A stretch of 28,491 nucleotides of DNA from Opitutia bacterium UBA7876 (GCA_002500665.1 DLRY01000098.1:1-28491); one strand, 5' to 3'; counted from the stretch's first letter, positions 1 through 7,475 are shown. Translations and numbers: made by a program. Notes: generated by a model not told the origin, from the letters alone.

Positions 1-543
1 CTCGCTTTCAGAAGATTCTTCGACTACCTCTTCGGATTCTCGGCTGGATTCCCCCGACGGCTCGCTCGCTTCGCTATCATCCCCCCGAGAATCATCTTTT
101 TTCTCCACTGCGACTTTCTTTGCAGTCCGTTTCTTTTTCTTTTTGGCCTTTTTCTTGGGGGCATCATCAACGAATTCTATGATCGCCATGTCCGCGGCGT
201 CACCGAGACGAGGCAAAGCGAGTTTATAGATCCTCGTGTAGCCCCCATTGCGATCGACGAATTGTTCCACCAGCTCATCAAAAAGCTTTTTTACCGCTTT
301 TTTGTTCCGAATCCTTGCTATCGCCAAGCGACGAAGGTGAACCTTGCGGGCAGCGTCGTCACTAGCGTGCGCTTTCTTGGCCAAGGTGATCGCCTTTTCA
401 ATGGTAGGACGAAGGGCCTTCGCCTTAGCGAGGGTAGTCTTGATTCTGCCATTTTCAATCAACGCGCAAGACAAGTTCGCCAACAAAGAAGCCCTATGGG
501 CTGTCTTTACGCCTAAAAGATGGTTGTGCTTACGGTGTCTCAT
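1..543 (-). CDS. rplQ: 50S ribosomal protein L17, 3' end cut by window edge
   Basis: L17 is a large-subunit protein that binds 23S rRNA near the tunnel exit. The reading frame opens at ATG 543-541 with MRHRKHNHLLG and stays open for 181 codons to the window edge, so the stop codon is not seen. Residues 1 to about 125 match the family body, including LGVKTAHRASLLANL and the GGYTRIYKL block. After the body come a lysine-rich linker (about 129-150) and an acidic Ser/Glu tail (150 onward). Typical L17 proteins are about 115-130 residues, so the tail is extra. It is the last gene of the alpha-operon part, 27 bases after rpoA. The stretch before the ATG is pyrimidine rich (C7 and T6 runs) with no Shine-Dalgarno sequence. 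Identity is secure; full length is unknown. Confidence 0.95.
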   Translation of the reverse strand, partial: MRHRKHNHLLGVKTAHRASLLANLSCALIENGRIKTTLAKAKALRPTIEKAITLAKKAHASDDAARKVHLRRLAIARIRNKKAVKKLFDELVEQFVDRNGGYTRIYKLALPRLGDAADMAIIEFVDDAPKKKAKKKKKRTAKKVAVEKKDDSRGDDSEASEPSGESSRESEEVVEESSESE

Positions 544-570
544 CGGGGGGGAGAAAAAAGGTTGCGGTTA

Positions 571-1569
571 TTAATTGGAAGCTGAATCAAGCAAGCGATT
601 TTCAAACTTCATTCCCAAGGACAAGCCAAGTTGCTCCAGCTTGGCCTTGATCTCATTGAGCGATTTCTTGCCAAAGTTTCGATACTTGAGCATCTCGGGC
701 TCGGATTTGGTAGCAAGCTCCCCAACGGTAGTTATGTTGGCGTTGTTGAGGCAATTTGCGGCCCGTACCGAGAGTTCGATTTCATTCACGCTCATGCTAA
801 GCAGGTTTCTCAGTCGGTTTTGTTCCTCGCTCACTTCCTTGGAATGGCTTTCGAACTCGATCTGCTCTTCGCTTATCTGATCAAAAACATCCAAGTGATG
901 CCTGAGAATAGCGGCGGATTGCTTGAGGGCATCGTCTGGGGAAATCCTTCCGTCCGTGTTTACCTCCAAGATAAGCTTGTCGTAGTCGGTCATTTGTCCG
1001 ACACGTGTATTCTCAACATTATATTTAACCAGCTTGACGGGGCTGTAGAGAGCATCGACATTGATAATGCCAATCGCTTGATCATCGGTTTTGCTGTCCT
1101 CCCCAAGGCAGAAGCCTCTGCCAACGGAAACCGTCATTTCCGCAACGATCTTCTGCTTGCGGTCGGTGGTCATGATGAGTTGTTCCGGGTTGATGATCTC
1201 AATCCCTTCGGCGGGCGAGATATCGGCGGCGGTTATCTCCCCCTCCTTCTCGACTTCGAGCGTCAAGACGACGGGCTCGGCCTTGTGGCTGACGATAAGA
1301 ATCTTCTTGAGGTTGAGAACTACGTCGGTCACATCTTCGACCACTCCGTCCACGCTCTGGAATTCATGTTGTACCCCATCTATTTTAAGTGAAGAAATCG
1401 CCGCTCCCTCTATGGAGCTAAGCAGAACGCGTCGAAAAGCATTGCCGATGGTATGCCCATAACCCGATTCAAAAGGATCGGCGATAAACTTAGCATATTT
1501 CTCATTTGCGGTTTCCTCCTCCTTGATGAGGCGATTAGGTAGTTCGAACTTTCCAAGTCTTGTGGCCAT
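571..1569 (-). CDS. rpoA: DNA-directed RNA polymerase subunit alpha
   Basis: Alpha dimerises to start assembly of core RNA polymerase, and its C-terminal domain contacts UP elements and activators. The 332-residue product has the normal length. The N-terminal domain shows GYGHTIGNAFRRVLLSS (about 36-52) and RVGQMTDYDKL (about 189-199). The C-terminal domain shows the DNA-contact helix ELSVRAANCL (about 265-274), where R269 matches E. coli R265, and GKKSLNEIK (about 300-308). The ATG start gives MATRLGKFELPNRL. No Shine-Dalgarno sequence precedes it. Its start context is identical over 16 bases to that of rpsM. It lies between rpsD (43-base gap) and rplQ, as in the classical alpha operon. Confidence 0.98.
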   Translation of the reverse strand: MATRLGKFELPNRLIKEEETANEKYAKFIADPFESGYGHTIGNAFRRVLLSSIEGAAISSLKIDGVQHEFQSVDGVVEDVTDVVLNLKKILIVSHKAEPVVLTLEVEKEGEITAADISPAEGIEIINPEQLIMTTDRKQKIVAEMTVSVGRGFCLGEDSKTDDQAIGIINVDALYSPVKLVKYNVENTRVGQMTDYDKLILEVNTDGRISPDDALKQSAAILRHHLDVFDQISEEQIEFESHSKEVSEEQNRLRNLLSMSVNEIELSVRAANCLNNANITTVGELATKSEPEMLKYRNFGKKSLNEIKAKLEQLGLSLGMKFENRLLDSASN

Positions 1570-1612
1570 AATGTTTATTTAATTGGGTGAACTTTTAGAG
1601 GAAGTGGGGAAA

Positions 1613-2221
1613 CTATCGGCTGTAGAACTCTACAACCAGTTGGACGTTTATGCTTTGCTCCAGTTCGTCGGGTTGCGGAAAGCGCGTGACGGTCCCCTGA
1701 AGGGAATCAGCGTTTACTTCGACCCAAGGCGGAGCGGGATGGTACTGGGATCCCTCGAGATTGCGAGTTGCGAGTTGCCTGGAGGAGGTCTTCTCACGCA
1801 CCCCGATCTCGTCTCCAACCGACACTTGATAACTCGCTATGTCGACCTTGGTTCCATTGACGAGAATATGGCCGTGGTTGACGAACTGACGAGCGGCTTG
1901 CCTAGTCTTGGCGAAACCCAATCGATAAACGACGTTATCCAAACGAGTTTCCAGCAGGGTCAGGAAAACCTCCCCAGTAACGCCTTTCCTGCGCTTGGCT
2001 TTTTCAAAAAGGTTCCGGAACTGCTTTTCCGTCAAGCCATACATGATCCGGAGCTTCTGCTTTTCAACCAAGCCTTCCCCGTAGTCACTGATCTTTCGGC
2101 GAAAGTTAGGACCGTGCTGGCCCGGTGGATAGGTTCTTCTTTCAAAGGCCTTGTTGGCCGGGAAGATCGCCATCCCGAAGCGCCTGTTGATTCTCGTCGT
2201 TGGGCCAGTATATCGTGACAT
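1613..2221 (-). CDS. rpsD: 30S ribosomal protein S4, zinc-free form
   Basis: S4 is a primary 16S rRNA binding protein that nucleates the 30S body and shapes the mRNA entry channel. The product is 202 residues, normal for the family. It opens with MSRYTGPTTRINRRFG and has YPPGQHG (about 51-57) plus the S4 RNA-binding domain from LETRLDNVVYRLGFAKTRQAARQ (about 90-112) through HGHILVNG. The N-terminal cysteines of zinc-binding S4 proteins are absent, so this is a C-minus form. A GGAG sits about 11 bases before the ATG, a weak ribosome binding site. It lies 36 bases after rpsK and ahead of rpoA. In E. coli S4 represses this operon, but I see no comparable leader here. Confidence 0.97.
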   Translation of the reverse strand: MSRYTGPTTRINRRFGMAIFPANKAFERRTYPPGQHGPNFRRKISDYGEGLVEKQKLRIMYGLTEKQFRNLFEKAKRRKGVTGEVFLTLLETRLDNVVYRLGFAKTRQAARQFVNHGHILVNGTKVDIASYQVSVGDEIGVREKTSSRQLATRNLEGSQYHPAPPWVEVNADSLQGTVTRFPQPDELEQSINVQLVVEFYSR

Positions 2222-2257
2222 GACTAAATTTTCTCCAATGTTAGATTGATCGGCAGA

Positions 2258-3076
2258 CTAGACGCGCCTTCTCTTGGGCGGGCGACAACCGTTGTGGGGC
2301 ACGGGCGTTACGTCTATGATGGAAGTTACGCTGAAGCCCAGGCTCTGCAGGGCCCTGATTGCGGAATCCCTTCCCATTCCGGGACCCTTGACCTTTACCA
2401 GAACCTCCTTCATCCCATGTGACATCGCCACCCGGCCGGCATCTTGTGTAACCACTTGGGCGGCATAGGCGGTTGACTTCCTTGATCCGCGAAAGTTGCA
2501 TTTTCCGGAACTCGACCACGAGATGACGTTCCCCTTCATATCTGAGAACGACACCTTGGTGTTGTTGAAAGTAGCAACGATGAAGCAGATCCCCGAGGAG
2601 ATATTCTTGCTTCCCTTGGCCTTGCGAACCTTGACCTGCTCGATATTTGCTCCAAGAAGATCGGCCGCGGTTTCCTCCTTTTTCTCGGACTTATCGCCGT
2701 CTTCATCTTTCTCTCCTTCGCCTTTGGAGGACTCTTTTGATTTCGATTGCCCTTCCGTCGACTTCTCGTCCTCGGCCGAATTTTCACCGGATTTGCCCTC
2801 CTCGGAATGCGGTTCGGTTTCGGACTTTTCTTTCTTCTCGGTCGATTCTTTCTCAGGTTCGTCTTCCTTGGCTTCTTCAGCAGGAGATTCTGTGGCTTTA
2901 GGTTCTTCTTCGGCGGGCTCTTCTTCCTCTTGTTCAACCGATTCTTGCTCTGAAGCAACCTCTCCCTCTACGCCCTCGGAACTTTCCTCGGCCTGAGGTT
3001 CGGGCTCGGCACGCTTCGCTTCTTCCGACGCCTTTTCCTCGGTGCTCTCTTCTTCCTTGTTTTCTTCTTCGCTCAT
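2258..3076 (-). CDS. rpsK: 30S ribosomal protein S11 with long acidic N-terminal extension
   Basis: S11 helps build the 30S platform near the mRNA exit and E site. The C-terminal half (about 148-272) is an ordinary S11: SGICFIVATFNNT, GKCNFRGSRKSTAYAAQV, KGPGMGRDSAIRAL and the terminal DVTPVPHNGCRPPKRRRV. Residues 1 to about 136 are extra and nearly free of hydrophobic side chains: Glu, Ser, Lys, Asp and Pro predominate. The protein is 272 residues, against about 125-135 usually. The start is supported by its position 6 bases after the rpsM stop and by the unbroken frame; no ATG lies near the core. A short segment TAADLLGANIEQVKVRKAKG joins the extension to the core. No Shine-Dalgarno sequence is visible. 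Identity is certain; the role of the extension is unknown. Confidence 0.96.
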   Translation of the reverse strand: MSEEENKEEESTEEKASEEAKRAEPEPQAEESSEGVEGEVASEQESVEQEEEEPAEEEPKATESPAEEAKEDEPEKESTEKKEKSETEPHSEEGKSGENSAEDEKSTEGQSKSKESSKGEGEKDEDGDKSEKKEETAADLLGANIEQVKVRKAKGSKNISSGICFIVATFNNTKVSFSDMKGNVISWSSSGKCNFRGSRKSTAYAAQVVTQDAGRVAMSHGMKEVLVKVKGPGMGRDSAIRALQSLGFSVTSIIDVTPVPHNGCRPPKRRRV

Positions 3077-3082
3077 AAAATC

Positions 3083-3460
3083 TTAGGTGGCTTTGCGGAC
3101 AACGCCGACGGTCTTCCTTCCTCCCTTTCGGGTCCTTGCGTTGGTAATGGTTCTCTGGCCTCGAACCGGCAAACCACGCTGGTGACGAAGGCCACGGTAG
3201 CAACGAATGCTTTGCAGGCGCTTTAGGTTGTTGGTAACGGTCCTTCTCAAATCACCTTCTACCATGATCTTCTGATCAATGATATAGTTGCTGATGAGAC
3301 TAAGTTCCTGCTCATTAAGGTCCTGGGCTCGCCTGCTAGGGTCAATTCCGGTCTCCTCGAGTATTTTTTTGGCTCTGGTAGGGCCAATTCCATAAATGTA
3401 ACGCAAGGAATACTCTATTTTCTTGCGGTTCGGTATATCAACTCCAAGCAATCTGGCCAT
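3083..3460 (-). CDS. rpsM: 30S ribosomal protein S13
   Basis: S13 sits in the head of the 30S subunit and contacts the P-site tRNA and the 50S subunit through bridge B1. The product is 125 residues, the usual length. It shows MARLLGVDIPNRKKIEYSL, the helix-two-turn-helix segment RYIYGIGPTRAKKILEE (about 20-36), GLRHQRGLPVRGQRT (about 90-104) and the basic C-terminal tail. In most clusters infA and rpmJ come just before it. Here secY ends only 45 bases upstream, which leaves no room for them. The ATG has the same 16-base context as rpoA and no Shine-Dalgarno sequence. Confidence 0.98.
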   Translation of the reverse strand: MARLLGVDIPNRKKIEYSLRYIYGIGPTRAKKILEETGIDPSRRAQDLNEQELSLISNYIIDQKIMVEGDLRRTVTNNLKRLQSIRCYRGLRHQRGLPVRGQRTITNARTRKGGRKTVGVVRKAT

Positions 3461-3505
3461 AATGTTTATTCCGTTAAGTTAAGTTTCTTGCGGTGGCGCA
3501 TAGCG

Positions 3506-5047
3506 TCAGCTTTTTAAAAAGTAACCCGCCAACCCCAAACCGAAAAGGGTTATGGAAATATATATAAGGGGCCTCCATTGGGCCTCGAAGTCCTTCAGTT
3601 CTAGAGACTCTATGCCCTGGGAGGCATTTCCCGATCGTCCTTTGATACGACCTTTTCTGAGAAACCCGTCGTAATGCCTCTGGAGCAGAAAGGTCTCGAT
3701 TTGTCTCATGGTATCGAGAACCACGCCCACTATGATGAGCATGCCGGTGCCTCCGAAGAAAGTCGCAACATTATAGGATACCTTGGCCGTACTGAAAATG
3801 AAATCGGGAAAAACGGCAATGACGGTCAGGAAAATAGCGCCGGCCAAGGTAAGCCTTGTCATGACGAAGTCCAGAAAGTGGGCCGTTGGCTCACCTGGCC
3901 TTACACCCGGTACGTAACCTCCGTTTTTCTTGAGGTCATCCGCAATTTGCACGGGTTTAAACATGATGGAGACCCAAAAGTAACTGAATATAAGGATCAA
4001 CCCGCCGAAAACCAAGTAATAGGGCAATCCTCTGTTGGCAAAGACATTGCCCAGCTCTATGGCCCAGTCCAGCTCGAAGGCGGCACCAAAAGTTCGCAGG
4101 AGCTGTGATGGAAACATCATTATGGCACTGGCGAAAATCACGGGCATAACGCCTGCATAGTTGACTTTAAGGGGCAGGAAGGAGCTCTGGCCGCCAAAGA
4201 CTTTTCTGCCAACCATACGCTTGGCGTACTGTACGGGTATTTTTCTCTGAGCTTGCGTAACGGCGATGATGCCCGATACGACCAAAAGAAAAAGACCCAC
4301 CATAAGCAGGGCCTTAACGATGACCATGTTATCCCCCGCCTCGGCAAGGAAAACCATAGCATAGGCATCGTGCAGGGCCTTGGGGAGGTCGGCCAAGATG
4401 CCTACCGTAATGAGAAGTGATATTCCATTCCCGATTCCGCGCTGGGTAATTTGCTCCCCAAGCCACATGAGGATGAGGGAACCTGTGGTAAGAAAGACCA
4501 CCGTGATGAGCAGAAAGAGGGAAGGGTGCCCGGAAAAAACCACTATTTCGCCCAAGGGCTTGCCATCCAAGCCCGCCTCTGCAGGGTTGAAGCCCTGGAT
4601 CAAACTACCAGGACTGTCCCTCAGAGCAACGGCCAGCAAGCCTCCCTGCACCATACAGATCAATATGGTGAGATATCTCGTATATTGAGAAATCTTTTGT
4701 CTGCCTGGCTCTCCTTCCTGCTGCAGACGGGCCAACTGGGGGAAGACCGCACCCATTAACTGCATGATGATGGACGCACTGATGTAGGGCATGATGCCCA
4801 AGGCAAAAAGGGCACCGTTGAGGAGGGCTCCTCCAGTGAACATATTGTAAAAGCCCAAGATATCGTTACCTTCGGTGTCACTGCGGGTAGCTTCCCGCAT
4901 CTCGAAGAACTCTTTGATAGGCGTGGGGTCCACGCCCGGGAGAGGAATATTGGCGCCCACTCGAGCAATGAAAAGCAGAGCCAAGGTGAAGAAAATCTTC
5001 TGCCTTAGCTCGGGTATCTTGAGTGAGTTGGTAAACGCCGAAAGCAT
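3506..5047 (-). CDS. secY: Protein translocase subunit SecY with extra C-terminal helix
   Basis: SecY is the channel of the Sec translocon in the cytoplasmic membrane. The product is 513 residues, longer than the common 420-450. The N-terminal amphipathic segment and first helix are followed by IPLPGVDP, the GIMPYISASIIMQL helix, SQYTRYLT and GIGNGISLLI. The cytoplasmic loops AQRKIPVQYAKR and VPGVRPGEPTAHFLDFVMTRLTL contact SecA and ribosomes in other species. The canonical end (HYDGFLRKGRIKGR) is followed by a linker and a hydrophobic segment PLIYISITLFGLGLAGYFL near the C-terminus. This looks like an eleventh membrane helix. The gene follows rplO by 34 bases. The start is the first ATG of the frame, without a Shine-Dalgarno sequence. 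Confidence 0.97.
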   Translation of the reverse strand: MLSAFTNSLKIPELRQKIFFTLALLFIARVGANIPLPGVDPTPIKEFFEMREATRSDTEGNDILGFYNMFTGGALLNGALFALGIMPYISASIIMQLMGAVFPQLARLQQEGEPGRQKISQYTRYLTILICMVQGGLLAVALRDSPGSLIQGFNPAEAGLDGKPLGEIVVFSGHPSLFLLITVVFLTTGSLILMWLGEQITQRGIGNGISLLITVGILADLPKALHDAYAMVFLAEAGDNMVIVKALLMVGLFLLVVSGIIAVTQAQRKIPVQYAKRMVGRKVFGGQSSFLPLKVNYAGVMPVIFASAIMMFPSQLLRTFGAAFELDWAIELGNVFANRGLPYYLVFGGLILIFSYFWVSIMFKPVQIADDLKKNGGYVPGVRPGEPTAHFLDFVMTRLTLAGAIFLTVIAVFPDFIFSTAKVSYNVATFFGGTGMLIIVGVVLDTMRQIETFLLQRHYDGFLRKGRIKGRSGNASQGIESLELKDFEAQWRPLIYISITLFGLGLAGYFLKS

Positions 5048-5081
5048 TTCAGAGTAATTAAGTGAGTGTACTTACGATAGG

Positions 5082-5522
5082 TCAGTCGGAGGCAACGGCA
5101 AGGCTCCCGCCAGCAGCTTCAATCTTTTCCTTGGCCGATTTGGATGCGGCGGTAACGTCGACTTGATAAGCCTTGTCCACTTCACCCGTGCCCAGCAATT
5201 TGACCATTTTCGAATTTGGGCGGATCAGCCCGGCTTCCTTAAGGCTTTCCAAGTCAACCTTTTCTCCGGATACGCGGGGGAGATCGGACAAATTCACGAT
5301 TGCACAGGAAGTCTGGAAGCGGGTCCTGTTGAACCCGCGTCGGGGCAGTTTACGGAAAAGAGGCATTTGTCCTCCCTCGAAACCAGGGCGGAGGGAATAC
5401 CCGGAACGGGCGCCTGCGCCCTTGTGACCGCGGCAACAAGTCTTGCCATGCCCATTGCCTTCGCCTCTTCCCAGACGCTTCTTGCCCCTGTTGGCACCTG
5501 CTGGAATTTCATTTTCTTTCAT
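5082..5522 (-). CDS. rplO: 50S ribosomal protein L15
   Basis: L15 binds 23S rRNA late in 50S assembly. The product is 146 residues, normal for the family. The glycine- and arginine-rich N-terminal extension is clear (NRGKKRLGRGEGNGHGKTCCRGHKG, about 10-34, followed by GYSLRPGFEGGQMPLFRKLP). The C-terminal domain contains KEAGLIRPNSKMVKLLGTGE and a closing KIEAAGGSLAVAS, the typical L15 end. It begins only 11 bases after the rpsE stop, so the L30 gene that usually sits between them is missing. secY follows, the standard order. No Shine-Dalgarno sequence is visible. Confidence 0.97.
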   Translation of the reverse strand: MKENEIPAGANRGKKRLGRGEGNGHGKTCCRGHKGAGARSGYSLRPGFEGGQMPLFRKLPRRGFNRTRFQTSCAIVNLSDLPRVSGEKVDLESLKEAGLIRPNSKMVKLLGTGEVDKAYQVDVTAASKSAKEKIEAAGGSLAVASD

Positions 5523-5533
5523 GGTACGAATCT

Positions 5534-6124
5534 TTAAGAGGCGACTTCTTCCGCCTCGGAAGCAACGGGTTGGGGCTCGGAGGACAATCGGGTGAATGCA
5601 GGACCGGAAACTTCCTCCCCGCGGATGTTGGAAATCTGATCAGCCGTCCGCAGTTGCGAAAGACCATTGAGGGTGGCCGTGACGACGGAAAGTTGGTTGT
5701 TTGAGCCCAATGATTTGGAAAGAACGTTCTTGATCCCGGCCGCCTCCAGCACGGCGCGGACTCCGCCACCGGCAATAATGCCGGTACCAGGGCGGGCGGG
5801 TCTAAGAAGAACCTTTCCGCCATCGTAGGTGCCGAGAATCGGATGGGGGATGGTGTCGCCGGAAATGGAAACTCGACTCATTGCCTTCTTTGCCTGGTCG
5901 GTTCCCTTTCGGATGGCATCGGGAACCATTTGGGCCTTGCCGTAACCAAATCCGACGTTTCCCTGCTGATCCCCCACTACAACAAGAGCGGCGAAGCTGA
6001 ACCTGCGACCACCCTTTACGACCTTGGCACAGCGGTTGATATGGACAACCTTTTCAAAAAGTTCGGGTTCATCATCAGAGACTGCCTCCGGGGCGCCCTT
6101 TTTTGTCTTTCTTGGTTCACTCAT
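5534..6124 (-). CDS. rpsE: 30S ribosomal protein S5
   Basis: S5 lies on the solvent side of the 30S subunit and, with S3 and S4, lines the mRNA entry site and affects decoding accuracy. The product is 196 residues. The double-stranded-RNA-binding-like N-terminal domain is seen as VVKGGRRFSFAALVVVGD through GNVGFGYGKA (about 35-65). The C-terminal domain is seen as PARPGTGIIAGGGVRAVLEAAGI. A short charged N-terminal segment and a Glu/Ala-rich C-terminal tail (about 180-196) are slightly longer than in E. coli. It starts 3 bases after the rplR stop, which suggests coupled translation. No Shine-Dalgarno sequence is visible. Confidence 0.97.
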   Translation of the reverse strand: MSEPRKTKKGAPEAVSDDEPELFEKVVHINRCAKVVKGGRRFSFAALVVVGDQQGNVGFGYGKAQMVPDAIRKGTDQAKKAMSRVSISGDTIPHPILGTYDGGKVLLRPARPGTGIIAGGGVRAVLEAAGIKNVLSKSLGSNNQLSVVTATLNGLSQLRTADQISNIRGEEVSGPAFTRLSSEPQPVASEAEEVAS

Positions 6125-6127
6125 AAC

Positions 6128-6484
6128 TTAAAATTGCAACCCTTCCTTGCGCAGCGCCTCGGCAAAAGCCTTCACGCAACCGTGATATTTCCGGCCGGAA
6201 CGGTCGAAGACAATCGAGGTGATTCCCGTTTCCTTAACCTTAGCTCCGAAAGCCGTACCTAGCTTGTCGGCACCTGCCATGTTAGGCAGGGCTTCCTTGA
6301 ACTCCTTCCCCGTAGTGGCAAGTCCCAGCAGAGTATGGGAATTCTCGTCATCCACGCATTGGGCATGGATGTTTTTATTCGTAAAACGGACGCACACCCT
6401 CGGACGAGCGGCAGTGCCATTTATCTTTTTGCGAATCCTCCAGCGTCTCTTTTGAGCAAGTTCTTTTTTCTTCGAAAGTTTCAT
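6128..6484 (-). CDS. rplR: 50S ribosomal protein L18
   Basis: L18 binds 5S rRNA with L5 and helps place it in the central protuberance. The product is 118 residues, the family norm. It shows the basic N-terminus (KRRWRIRKKINGTAARPRVCVRFTN, about 12-36), the strand IHAQCVDDE, and the closing VFDRSGRKYHGCVKAFAEALRKEGLQF, all diagnostic. It sits between rplF and rpsE in the spc order. AAGGGAG lies about 7 bases before the ATG, a fair ribosome binding site within this mostly Shine-Dalgarno-poor cluster. Confidence 0.97.
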   Translation of the reverse strand: MKLSKKKELAQKRRWRIRKKINGTAARPRVCVRFTNKNIHAQCVDDENSHTLLGLATTGKEFKEALPNMAGADKLGTAFGAKVKETGITSIVFDRSGRKYHGCVKAFAEALRKEGLQF

Positions 6485-6495
6485 ACTTTTCTCCC

Positions 6496-7032
6496 TTAAG
6501 CGGATTTCTTACCTTCCTTGCGGCGGACGTACTGACCTACGATTCTGACACCCTTGCCTTTGTAGGGCTCAACGGGATAGTAGTCTTTGATCTCGGCCGC
6601 AACTTGACCCACTTTTTGCTTATCGGCTCCCTCGACGTGAATCTTTACGTTGTCGGCAACCGTAACGGTAACTCCTTCAGGAATAGGGTGTACGACGGGG
6701 TGGGAATACCCGAGTTCCAGGTCAATGGTGCTACCTTTGATGGCGGCCCGAAAGCCAACACCCTCAATAAGCAAATCCTTGCTGAATGGCTCGGTTACTC
6801 CCTGAACCATGTTGGCTATGATTGATCGGGTGGTCCCGTACTGGGCACGGGCTGCACGACTTTCTCCTACGGGAGAAACCACCACCTGGTCGTCCGAGAT
6901 CTTGATTTCCGCCAAAGGAGAAAAATCTTTCGACAAATCGCCCTTGGGCCCCTTGACCCGGAGGGTCCTCCCTTCCATCGAAACTTCTACTCCCGAAGGT
7001 ATGGCCACAGGCACTTTTCCTATTCTGCTCAT
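6496..7032 (-). CDS. rplF: 50S ribosomal protein L6
   Basis: L6 binds the sarcin-ricin loop region of 23S rRNA near the factor-binding site. From ATG 7032 the product is 178 residues and begins MSRIGKVPVAIPSGV, the standard L6 N-terminus. An in-frame opening 13 codons earlier would overlap rpsH and is not favoured. The chosen start has a good Shine-Dalgarno sequence (AGGAAGG, about 10 bases upstream). The two repeated L6 domains are seen. The C-terminal motif VEPYKGKGVRIVGQYVRRKEGKKS is a strong family signature. It lies between rpsH and rplR as in the spc operon. Confidence 0.97.
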   Translation of the reverse strand: MSRIGKVPVAIPSGVEVSMEGRTLRVKGPKGDLSKDFSPLAEIKISDDQVVVSPVGESRAARAQYGTTRSIIANMVQGVTEPFSKDLLIEGVGFRAAIKGSTIDLELGYSHPVVHPIPEGVTVTVADNVKIHVEGADKQKVGQVAAEIKDYYPVEPYKGKGVRIVGQYVRRKEGKKSA

Positions 7033-7055
7033 CTTATAAGATTCCTTCCTGGGGT

Positions 7056-7454
7056 TTACCAGACGCTGCACAGAACCTCGCCACCAAGCTTGTTCTTGCG
7101 AGCAGTCTTATCGTCGATGATTCCTTTCGGGGTACTGAGAATTGAAATGCCGAGCCCCCCAAGCACCTGAGGAATCTCGCGATATCCACAATAGGACCTA
7201 CGACCGGGACTGCTGACTCGGGAAATTCCCTTGATGGCGGATTCACCGTTAACGTATTTGAGGTGTACCTCCAGCCGTTTATGGCCTTCCTCGGATTTGG
7301 TTTCCGCACAATCGGAAACAAAGCCGCGCTCCTTCAGGATGGAGGCGAGACCAGCTCTTAAATTAGAATGCGGGTAGCTGCACGTGGGCTTGCCGGCTTG
7401 ACCGGCATTCCTGATAACGGTGATGAAATCTCCTATGGTATCGTGTACGGACAT
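7056..7454 (-). CDS. rpsH: 30S ribosomal protein S8
   Basis: S8 is a primary binder of the central domain of 16S rRNA and in E. coli represses the spc operon through a site near L5. The product is 132 residues, normal. It opens SVHDTIGDFITVIRNAGQA and ends with the characteristic GISILSTPKGIIDDKTARKNKLGGEVLCSVW. The block VSSPGRRSYCGYREIPQVLGGLGI contains the usual SxPGxR turn. The gene is 21 bases after rpsN. No Shine-Dalgarno sequence is visible before the ATG. Confidence 0.97.
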   Translation of the reverse strand: MSVHDTIGDFITVIRNAGQAGKPTCSYPHSNLRAGLASILKERGFVSDCAETKSEEGHKRLEVHLKYVNGESAIKGISRVSSPGRRSYCGYREIPQVLGGLGISILSTPKGIIDDKTARKNKLGGEVLCSVW

Positions 7455-7475
7455 AGTAAAAAAGGTTCGCGTTGA

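Noticed and set aside
545..551. Run of seven G (C on the coding strand) just before the rplQ start
   Set aside because: It could allow slippage, but it is outside the coding frame and no other signal supports recoding.
631..1392. A long open frame of 253 codons on the plus strand opposite rpoA
   Set aside because: It mirrors the conserved rpoA frame, has no recognisable family features and no ribosome binding site. It is a shadow of the real gene.
2496..2996. A serine-rich open frame on the plus strand opposite the S11 extension
   Set aside because: It comes from reading the Glu/Ser/Lys codon repeats of rpsK backwards. No start signals are seen.
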